A DNA stretch of 5,965 bases from Bacillota bacterium. Its GTDB lineage: Bacteria; Bacillota; Sulfobacillia; Sulfobacillales; Sulfobacillaceae. The DNA lies in NCBI GenBank assembly GCA_023488565.1, contig JAMDDZ010000123.1, positions 1 through 5,965 of the forward strand, in the 5' to 3' direction. The notes below the pieces were generated by a model. It was given only the letters and a program-made list of their open reading frames with translations, ran no database searches and was not told the DNA's origin. Below are positions 1 to 5,592 of this stretch, in pieces; within the stretch, counting starts at the first letter, position 1, and each line of letters opens with the position of its first letter. The position numbers were made by a program, and so were the translations under genes.

Positions 1-675
1 GTCACAATATTAAGGCGCACCCAACTGAATTGCCGTCGCTGGGCTCTTGAATGGAACGCAGTGGTAGTGTCCGTGGACTACCGCTTGGCCCCCGAGACCC
101 CCTATCCGGGTCCAATTCAAGATTGTTATCGAGGACTTCATTGGATGCACCACCGTGCCCATGAACTGCACATCGATCCCCGCCGGATGGCTATGTATGG
201 ATCTAGTGCCGGCGGGGGATTAGCTGCAGCCACGGCCTTAATGGTGCGGGATTATGGAGGCCCACATTTGCGGCTCATTATGCTTAATGCCCCGATGCTG
301 GATGATCGCAATTCTAGTCCATCGGCCTTGAACTTTGCTGATGCACCGACGTGGTCTCGAGCGGATAATCTTCGGGGATGGCAAGCTTATTTGGGAAACT
401 TATGGGGCAGCGACACGGTCATGCCCTATGCGGTTCCAGGACGTGCATCCAATCTTCACGGTTTGCCGCCCGTGTTCATTACTGTGGGCAATATCGACGT
501 GTTTCGCGACGAATGCGTGGAATTTGCCTCCCGTTTGATGCGTGATGGAAATGATGTCGAACTCCACGTGTGGCCTGGGGTGTTTCATGCCGCAGAGCAA
601 TTTTCTCAAGCGGCGATTGTAAAAAGGATGGCATCGGAAAATCAAGCGGCGATGATTCGGGCGCTTTCTAGTTGA
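1..675 (+). CDS. alpha/beta hydrolase, HSL/family IV carboxylesterase (5'-partial)
   Basis: This is the C-terminal part of a serine esterase of the hormone-sensitive-lipase-like (alpha/beta hydrolase fold-3) family, which cleaves carboxylic esters. The frame is open from base 1, and the residues before the GTG at 61 (LNCRRWALEWNA) fit the family just before the strand VVVSVDYRLAPE. The true start therefore lies outside the window, and the GTG is internal. The oxyanion-hole HGGG motif should lie just left of base 1. Visible catalytic residues are the nucleophile Ser in GSSAGG (codon 205-207; the usual form is GDSAGG), Asp in NIDVFRDE (codon 496-498) and His in GVFHAAE (codon 586-588), so the triad is intact. 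No signal peptide can be judged. The remA promoter starts 38 bp after its stop, so it is probably not part of the downstream operon. The natural substrate cannot be told. Confidence 0.88.
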   Translation, partial: VTILRRTQLNCRRWALEWNAVVVSVDYRLAPETPYPGPIQDCYRGLHWMHHRAHELHIDPRRMAMYGSSAGGGLAAATALMVRDYGGPHLRLIMLNAPMLDDRNSSPSALNFADAPTWSRADNLRGWQAYLGNLWGSDTVMPYAVPGRASNLHGLPPVFITVGNIDVFRDECVEFASRLMRDGNDVELHVWPGVFHAAEQFSQAAIVKRMASENQAAMIRALSS

Positions 676-713
676 AGGGGCGGTTTTTGCTGGCTTCCCA
701 GCGGGACTCTTGA

Positions 714-742
714 TTGACACCCGGTACAGTGACCTTTATCAT
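714..742 (+). promoter_or_regulatory. sigma-A type promoter for the remA operon
   Basis: A perfect -35 box TTGACA (714-719) is followed, after a 17-bp spacer, by TATCAT (737-742), which is one mismatch from the consensus -10. Transcription would start near 748-750, giving a 5' leader of about 75 nt before the remA TTG. It lies in the only intergenic gap of the window longer than 20 bp, so it is the best candidate for driving remA through fmt. I see no clear operator or riboswitch fold in the leader. Confidence 0.75.
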
Positions 743-809
743 GAAAAGCATCAGATTTCTACCAAATTCTTCGCATATCACGGATTTTGCAATACCACTT
801 GAGCAAGTT

Positions 810-815
810 GGGAGG
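810..815 (+). promoter_or_regulatory. ribosome binding site deciding the remA TTG start
   Basis: GGGAGG lies 8 nt before the TTG at 824. No ATG or GTG in this frame gives the family's N-terminus (M-x-IKLxNIGFGN), so this Shine-Dalgarno supports initiation at TTG. Confidence 0.75.
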
Positions 816-823
816 CATTAAGC

Positions 824-1120
824 TTGGACATAAAGCTAGTGAATATTGGCTTCGGTAATATCGTCTCGGCTAACCGCATCGTGGCGATCGTGAGTCCCGA
901 CTCAGCTCCCATTAAACGCATTATTACGGAAGCTCGGGACCAAGGGGTACTAGTGGATGCAACCTATGGCCGACGTACGCGTGCCGTTATTATTACCGAT
1001 AGCGACCATGTGATATTATCGGCTGTGCAACCAGAAACCGTTGCTAACCGGTTGAGCAGTCGCGAGACATCGTCGCCCGAATTAGAAGAGGATGACGATG
1101 AAGAGGAGGAAGCCGAATAA
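824..1120 (+). CDS. remA: RemA family DNA-binding regulator (DUF370) with acidic C-terminal tail
   Basis: RemA is a small cytoplasmic DNA-binding protein. In Bacillus subtilis it activates extracellular-matrix and osmoprotection genes, and it is known to assemble into rings. The 98-residue product matches the family almost throughout: IKLVNIGFGN (3-12), the SAPIKR segment, DATYGRRTRA (45-54) and DSDHVILSAVQPETVANRL. Residues known to matter in Bacillus are present at the same numbers: Arg18, Pro29, Arg50 and Arg51. After the conserved core comes a tail ending ELEEDDDEEEEAE, longer and far more acidic than I recall for Bacillus RemA (about 89 residues). It starts at TTG 824 behind GGGAGG and is the first gene of the operon. 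The rpoZ ATG follows 3 bp after the stop; in Bacillus gmk sits between them. The regulon in this organism is unknown, and biofilm control is only inferred from Bacillus. Confidence 0.95.
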   Translation: MDIKLVNIGFGNIVSANRIVAIVSPDSAPIKRIITEARDQGVLVDATYGRRTRAVIITDSDHVILSAVQPETVANRLSSRETSSPELEEDDDEEEEAE

Positions 1121-1123
1121 TTT

Positions 1124-1333
1124 ATGGGCCGTCGACTAACGATACAAGAATTGACCAACCAGACTGAAAGTAAGTATGCGTTGGTTGTGGCTGCCGCCCG
1201 TAGAGCTAGGGCGATTATGGACGGACACCAACCGCTGATGGATGCTACAGCGACCAAGCCGGTCACCATAGCGTTGCAAGAAATTCATCAGGGTCTCATT
1301 CATGTGGAAGTGCCTCCAGTCGGAATTAAATAG
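1124..1333 (+). CDS. rpoZ: DNA-directed RNA polymerase omega subunit
   Basis: Omega is the small RNA polymerase subunit that helps fold and retain beta-prime during core assembly. The 69-residue product has the normal length for Firmicutes. It carries the family signature SKYALVVAAARRAR (16-29), which contacts beta-prime, and a second conserved segment KPVTIALQEIHQGLI (45-59). The ATG at 1124 lies 3 bp after the remA stop. The nearest Shine-Dalgarno, AGGAGG at 1104-1109, is inside the acidic-tail codons of remA. Its 14-nt spacing is longer than usual, so translation is probably also coupled to remA. The coaBC start follows 2 bp after the stop. Nothing unusual is seen in the protein itself. 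Confidence 0.95.
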   Translation: MGRRLTIQELTNQTESKYALVVAAARRARAIMDGHQPLMDATATKPVTIALQEIHQGLIHVEVPPVGIK

Positions 1334-1335
1334 CA

Positions 1336-2529
1336 ATGCGCATTATTGTGGGCGTGTCGGGCGGTATTGCTGCTTACAAAGCGGCCATAGTGGTATCTAG
1401 TCTAGTGCAACGAGGACATCAAGTACAAATTTTGATGACCGACGGCGCAACCAAATTTGTTCAGCCATTGACGTTTGAGGCACTATCGGGACGGCCTGTC
1501 GGGATTTTGGTAACAGATCAGCCTGCGGGGCCGATTTCGCATGTGAAGTTAGGTCAGTGGGCAGAAGTTTTGGCCATAGTGCCGGCTACACTGGGAATTA
1601 TGTCCCGTTTGGCGTTAGGTCAGCCTAGTGATCTGTTATCTCTGACCTATATGAGTTACCGTGGACCTGTTGTCATAGCACCTGCTATGGAACCTAAGAT
1701 GTGGCTCCATCCCCGCACTCAAGAGCATGCGGCTAAACTTTCCGCCGATGACACACAGATAGTGGGACCGGTGGCCGGCCACGTGGCTTCAGGAGATGAG
1801 GGGGTGGGACGGCTTGTGGATCCGGATTTTTTGGTACGGGCCATTGAACATGCAACCGCTCCCAAGGCGTTGTCTGGCATTCAAGTGTTGGTGACTGGAG
1901 GCGCAACCTGGGAACATTTTGACCCGGTGCGCGCAATAACCAATCCGTCCACGGGACGGATGGGGTTTGAAATGGCCCAAGAAGCCGCATTTTTAGGAGC
2001 TCGGGTCACTTATGTGCATGGACCTCGAGCGGCTGACTTTGGCACATTGCACCCGGCCGTCACAGCCATTCCGGTAGTTAGTGCGCAAGAGATGCGCCAA
2101 GCCGTGTGGGATATCGTAGGATCGGTCTCCATTGTGGTGGCGGCGGCGGCAGTATCTGATTTTCGTCCGGTTGCGTCAGCTAAGCAAAAATTACATAAAT
2201 CTGATATAACCGGGCATTGGGAGGTCACCGCTAATCCGGATATCCTTGCGGAATTGGGACAGGAGTATGGTGGCAACAAATTTTTAGTGGGTTTTGCTGC
2301 GGAAACCGACAATGTTGTGGCTTCGGCACAAAGCAAATTGGCGGCAAAGCGTCTGGACGTGATTGTGGCCAATCCGGTGGGGGCGAGTCTGGGGTTTGGC
2401 AATTACGAGCATCGTGGCCAGATCATTGATAGGTTCGGTGGCACTGCCGTAATCAACGAGGGGTCCAAAGAGTTTTCAGCCCAGCAGATATGGAAGCGCC
2501 TCGTTGAATTATATAGTCAAGAACAATAA
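1336..2529 (+). CDS. coaBC: bifunctional phosphopantothenoylcysteine decarboxylase / phosphopantothenate-cysteine ligase
   Basis: This enzyme makes two consecutive steps of coenzyme A synthesis: CTP-dependent coupling of 4'-phosphopantothenate to cysteine (CoaB), then FMN-dependent decarboxylation to 4'-phosphopantetheine (CoaC). At 397 residues it has the usual length. The CoaC half (about 1-175) has the flavoprotein start GVSGGIAAYKA (6-16), catalytic His69 in SHVKL, and PATLG. The PAMNxxMW motif reads PAMEPKMW (116-123), with Glu119 for the usual Asn. The flap that normally carries a catalytic Cys reads ASGDEG, with Ser152. The CoaB half (about 180-397) has LVTGGATWEHFDPVRAITN, STGRMG with Asn203, AAAAVSDFRP (269-278), KLHK (285-288) and GFAAET (319-324), so the ligase looks intact. 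No good Shine-Dalgarno precedes the ATG, which is 2 bp after rpoZ, so coupling is likely. Its 3' end overlaps the next frame by 26 bp. Confidence 0.95.
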   Translation: MRIIVGVSGGIAAYKAAIVVSSLVQRGHQVQILMTDGATKFVQPLTFEALSGRPVGILVTDQPAGPISHVKLGQWAEVLAIVPATLGIMSRLALGQPSDLLSLTYMSYRGPVVIAPAMEPKMWLHPRTQEHAAKLSADDTQIVGPVAGHVASGDEGVGRLVDPDFLVRAIEHATAPKALSGIQVLVTGGATWEHFDPVRAITNPSTGRMGFEMAQEAAFLGARVTYVHGPRAADFGTLHPAVTAIPVVSAQEMRQAVWDIVGSVSIVVAAAAVSDFRPVASAKQKLHKSDITGHWEVTANPDILAELGQEYGGNKFLVGFAAETDNVVASAQSKLAAKRLDVIVANPVGASLGFGNYEHRGQIIDRFGGTAVINEGSKEFSAQQIWKRLVELYSQEQ

Positions 2530-2945
2530 GTTTGACCGCCCATTTTCCGAAATAAGACCGGGAGACTATTGGGAAAGTGATGCCCGCGTCGTTGTGGCCA
2601 ACGACCGACAGCTATTTGCTGGATGGATCGGCGATCATTACCCGCTTCACTGGGATTGTGGCTATGCGGCAACTACGCGCTACGGGTCGCCAATTTTACA
2701 TGAACTGGCTGTGCTCAGTTTCGCGTTCGGTTTGGTACCGTTAAAAGCACCGCAAGTGATAACTTTTTATGGATTGAATCGCCTTATGTATGTTGGCGAT
2801 GTCGTCATGGCTAGCGTGCGGGGATTGCAAAACAGAAAAGCGGACTATGGGCGGGATAGTGACGGCTCGGTTAGAGACTCTGCTTTCGAGAGGAACGCGA
2901 GCTATGGTCGCAGAAATTTTAATGCTAGTGCAGGTTGACGAATGA
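2504..2945 (+). pseudogene. MaoC-like (R)-enoyl-CoA hydratase / hot-dog domain gene, apparently frameshifted
   Basis: The first reading frame (TTG 2504, GGAAG at 2492-2496) encodes a MaoC-type hot-dog domain: FSEIRPGDYW (14-23), the hydratase motif GDHYPLH with Asp44 and His49 as candidate catalytic pair, the YAATTRYGSPILHE helix, and ITFYGLNRL ... VGDVVMASV. After about 2820 this frame becomes low-complexity sequence and stops at 2936-2938. The next frame, from about 2820, reads TEKRTMGGIVTARLETL and RGTRAMVAEILMLVQVDE, as expected for the last strands of this fold, and stops at 2943-2945, overlapping the priA ATG as ATGA. Removing one base, for instance from GGGG 2820-2823, would give about 146 residues. 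The segment before VGD is also about five residues short of the usual RFxxPV. Members hydrate enoyl-CoA/ACP; the substrate here is unknown. Decay, sequencing error and a split gene all remain possible. Confidence 0.72.
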
Positions 2946-5089
2946 AAATTGCACAGGTAGTCATCGATCGACCGGTACGCGGATTAGATCGGGCGTGGTC
3001 CTATGATATTCCGGAAGGACTTCAACTGACCCCCGGCACCCGGGTGGAAGTGCCGTTGGGAACCGGCAAAGCGGTTGGAATTGTGGTAGCGATATCCGAC
3101 ACCAATCCTACCCAAATTGAGTTGAAATCCATATCAGCCACCTTGGACCCGTATCCGGTATTGACTCCGGAAATGATTGATTTAGCGCATTGGATGGCAG
3201 AGCGTTATGTCTGTTTTCTTCCCCAAGCATTGCGGGCAATGATTCCGTCGGCGGTTCGGCGTGGGATAAAGGCCAAGGTAATATGGCATTATCAAACGGT
3301 GGGCGAACGTAGCGGAAGGTCCAGTCTCAAGCAAACCTTGTGGGAATGGATTCGTGAACATCCCCAGACCACGGATGAGGAGATGCAGCAGGCATTCCCC
3401 AAGCATAGGCCTTTGCTTAGAGCGTTGGTTGCCGAAGGGTCGGTTTTGGCTACGCAGGACGTAAAAGCCAAAAAATTGCGCACAAATCCGTCACCTTACC
3501 ACCTCAATACAGACCAGTTGGCGGCCATCACCGCTATTGGCGACTTGCCTGGCCAGGAGTGGCTTTTAGAAGGAGTAACAGGCTCTGGTAAAACCGAGGT
3601 CTATTTGGCGGTTTTGCAACACGTGTTGCAACGTGGGGGTCAAGCCTTGATTTTAGTTCCAGAAATTGCGCTGACGCCCCAAACATGGGAACGGTTTAGC
3701 GGGCGATTTCCCGACTCCACCTATGTCTGGCATTCCAATTTAACGGATGGGGAACGTGTGCAACTGTGGCAGGCGGTGCAAACGGATGAGCCGTTGGTGG
3801 TAATTGCTGCTCGCTCGGGCGTGTTTCTCCCGTTTCAGAAGTTGCAGTTAATTGTCATTGATGAGGAGCAGGAAACCAGTTATAAACAGGAAGACCATCC
3901 CCGCTATCATGCTCGGGAGGTAGCGGTGCGTCGGGCGGCGACTTTTGGTGCTACCTTAATTTTCGGTTCCGCTACCCCAAGTCTCGAAACAGCATGGAAA
4001 GCGCGCCAGGGACATATCGGATGGATTAAACTGCCAAGCCGAGTGATGCAGCGCAGTCTGCCAGAAATGCGCGTAGTAGATATGCGCCAGGAGTTAGAGA
4101 TGGGTAATCGGGGCATGTTTAGCAAAGTTTTAATTGACGCCATTAGCTTAGCACTTGAGCGGGAACAACAAGTATTGCTGTTTTTAAATCGCCGGGGGTT
4201 TTCAACCTTTGTTTTGTGTCGCTCTTGTGGACAGGCGCTGGGCTGTCCTCATTGTGCGGTTACCTTAACCTACCATAGCGACCATGATCACTTGCGGTGC
4301 CATTATTGCGACTTCGCGATGCCGATGCCGACTCATTGTCCTATGTGTCACAGTGATAAGATTCGCTATTTTGGGGCGGGAACCGAACGTGTCGTGACCG
4401 AGGTGCAACGTCTGTGGCCAAGGGCGCGCATAGTGCGCGCCGACCGCGACAGCCTTACCTCGCGTGACAGTTACTACCAGTTGTATCGCACTTTTGTCCA
4501 AGGGCAGGCTGATGTGTTAGTCGGAACACAAATGATTGCCAAAGGCATGGACTTCCCACGGGTGACGGTGGTGGGCATTGTGGCTGCGGATTTGGGACTG
4601 CACTTTCCGGATTTCCGCAGTGGCGAGCGCACTTTTCAACTGCTGGTACAGTCTGGGGGGCGGGCTGGAAGGGGTGCAGATCCTGGACAAGTTGTGGTGC
4701 AGACATACAACCCTGAGCATTACGCGATAACGCATGCGGTGACCCAAGACGTTGATGCCTTTGTCCGGCAAGAACTGGAGATGCGTCAGGAATTGGGATA
4801 TCCTCCATTTGGCAGTTTGTGGCTGTTGGAGCTCAGCGGAACCGATGACCAAGCGGTCAGGCAGACCGCGCAACAATTAGGGGAACAATTGGTACTGCGC
4901 CTGGCAGAGAATGCAGCGGAGGTACTGGGTCCTAGTGCTGCCCCTTTATTGAAAATCCGTAATCATTACCGTTATCATATACTTATTAGAACATCATCCG
5001 AGGAATTGCCAGTGAACCGAATTCTATTGGACATGCAGAGCGATTACCCTGAACTCAGCATCACGGCAGATCCCTATTTTATGTTGTAG
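2942..5089 (+). CDS. priA: primosomal protein N' (replication restart helicase PriA)
   Basis: PriA recognises stalled forks and D-loops, unwinds DNA 3' to 5' with ATP, and leads reloading of the replicative helicase. The 715 residues are near the E. coli length. Order of parts: 3'-end-binding domain (about 1-100, starting KIAQVVIDRPVRGLDRAWSY); winged-helix region (to about 175); helicase lobe 1 with Walker A GVTGSGKT (211-218), motif II DEEQ (307-310, usually DEEH) followed by SYKQED and PRYHAREVA, and GSATPSLE (342-349); lobe 2 with LNRRGF (415-420), GTQMIAKGMDF (528-538) and GRAGRG (573-578). Two zinc sites are inserted, with all eight cysteines present (426, 429, 435, 438, 453, 456, 466, 469). 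The C-terminal domain begins near PPFG (621). The ATG overlaps the shifted-frame stop of the MaoC-like gene as ATGA; only a weak CAGG precedes it, so coupling is likely. The def start follows 17 bp later. Confidence 0.97.
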   Translation: MKIAQVVIDRPVRGLDRAWSYDIPEGLQLTPGTRVEVPLGTGKAVGIVVAISDTNPTQIELKSISATLDPYPVLTPEMIDLAHWMAERYVCFLPQALRAMIPSAVRRGIKAKVIWHYQTVGERSGRSSLKQTLWEWIREHPQTTDEEMQQAFPKHRPLLRALVAEGSVLATQDVKAKKLRTNPSPYHLNTDQLAAITAIGDLPGQEWLLEGVTGSGKTEVYLAVLQHVLQRGGQALILVPEIALTPQTWERFSGRFPDSTYVWHSNLTDGERVQLWQAVQTDEPLVVIAARSGVFLPFQKLQLIVIDEEQETSYKQEDHPRYHAREVAVRRAATFGATLIFGSATPSLETAWKARQGHIGWIKLPSRVMQRSLPEMRVVDMRQELEMGNRGMFSKVLIDAISLALEREQQVLLFLNRRGFSTFVLCRSCGQALGCPHCAVTLTYHSDHDHLRCHYCDFAMPMPTHCPMCHSDKIRYFGAGTERVVTEVQRLWPRARIVRADRDSLTSRDSYYQLYRTFVQGQADVLVGTQMIAKGMDFPRVTVVGIVAADLGLHFPDFRSGERTFQLLVQSGGRAGRGADPGQVVVQTYNPEHYAITHAVTQDVDAFVRQELEMRQELGYPPFGSLWLLELSGTDDQAVRQTAQQLGEQLVLRLAENAAEVLGPSAAPLLKIRNHYRYHILIRTSSEELPVNRILLDMQSDYPELSITADPYFML

Positions 5090-5092
5090 AGC

Positions 5093-5099
5093 AGGAGGT
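5093..5099 (+). promoter_or_regulatory. strong ribosome binding site for def (GTG start)
   Basis: AGGAGGT lies 7 nt before the GTG at 5107. It is the best Shine-Dalgarno in the window and fixes the deformylase start, whose first residues LEIRTVGDEVLRRKS fit the family's N-terminus. It suggests def is translated independently of priA. Confidence 0.8.
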
Positions 5100-5106
5100 C
5101 ACACGC

Positions 5107-5592
5107 GTGCTGGAAATTCGGACGGTCGGGGACGAGGTGCTCCGCCGCAAATCAAAACCGGTAAAGGTAGTTAATGGTGTCATACGGCGCCTGCTTGACG
5201 AGATGGCGGCCACGATGCAACACGAATCAGGTATCGGGTTGGCTGCGCCCCAGGTTGGAATTGCCAAGCGCGTCCTCGTCGCGGACGTAGGAGATGGATT
5301 AATTGAGCTGATTAATCCAGAAATTCTCTTTGCCGAGGGAAACCAAGTGGGGTTGGAGGGCTGTTTATCCATTCCTGACGTGGTGGGAGAAGTGAGTCGC
5401 GCAGAGTCGATTCGGCTGACTGGATTAAACCGCGACGGTCATCAAGTATGGCTTGAAGCCAGTGGACTTTTGGCGCGCTGTCTGCAACACGAAATTGACC
5501 ATTTGGATGGTATATTATTTACTGACCGCGCTATTCGTATTGTGAGTGAAGAAGAGTTGCAGGAACGACGAAAAGAGGTTGTGGTTGATTAA
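5107..5592 (+). CDS. def: peptide deformylase
   Basis: This metallohydrolase removes the formyl group from the N-terminal methionine of new proteins at the ribosome exit, the step before methionine aminopeptidase. The 161-residue product has all three family motifs: GIGLAAPQVG (42-51, Gln49 catalytic), EGCLSIP (84-90, metal ligand Cys86) and QHEIDH (127-132, metal ligands His128 and His132, catalytic Glu129). Length and motif 2 fit the usual bacterial enzyme with an intact active site; the metal is usually iron and cannot be read from the sequence. The C-terminal helix is charged (EEELQERRKE). The GTG start is set by AGGAGGT. The 3' end overlaps the fmt TTG by 8 bp. Its pairing with fmt, the enzyme that adds the formyl group, is a very common arrangement. 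Confidence 0.97.
   Translation: MLEIRTVGDEVLRRKSKPVKVVNGVIRRLLDEMAATMQHESGIGLAAPQVGIAKRVLVADVGDGLIELINPEILFAEGNQVGLEGCLSIPDVVGEVSRAESIRLTGLNRDGHQVWLEASGLLARCLQHEIDHLDGILFTDRAIRIVSEEELQERRKEVVVD
5575..5587 (+). promoter_or_regulatory. ribosome binding site and TTG start of fmt inside the end of def
   Basis: GAGG (5575-5578, within AAGAGG) is followed by 6 nt and TTG (5585-5587) in the fmt frame. The next in-frame ATG, at 5618, would remove the conserved VRILF strand of the formyltransferase fold, so TTG is preferred. An ATT directly after the TTG is a less likely alternative. Confidence 0.6.

Noticed and set aside
61..675. GTG at 61 as the esterase start
   Set aside because: The frame is open to base 1, and the residues before the GTG match the family, so the gene enters from outside the window.
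684..710. Possible terminator after the esterase: GCTGG / CCAGC stem (689-693, 698-702) with a 4-nt loop
   Set aside because: The stem is only 5 bp and is followed by GGGACTCTTG, not a T-run; the T-run lies before the stem. On the minus strand no suitable transcript would end here.
748..823. Riboswitch or leader peptide in the remA leader
   Set aside because: The leader is only about 75 nt and shows no strong stems, terminator or short open frame with a ribosome site.
1771..1787. Overlapping palindromes GTGGCCGGCCAC (1771-1782) and GCCACGTGGC (1778-1787) in coaBC
   Set aside because: They are short, GC-rich and inside conserved codons of the CoaC flap region, so chance plus coding constraint is enough.
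2010..2402. 130-residue minus-strand open frame inside coaBC
   Set aside because: It is rich in Ala, Thr, Ser and Cys with no recognisable motif, and lies fully antisense to a conserved gene. The same reasoning rejects the other antisense frames over priA, def and fmt, including those at 4455-4876 and 5515-5960.
2815..2845. Programmed +1 ribosomal frameshift in the MaoC-like gene
   Set aside because: I see no recognised slippery codon with a stop in the zero frame, no upstream Shine-Dalgarno-like stimulator and no clear downstream structure. Mutation or sequencing error is simpler.
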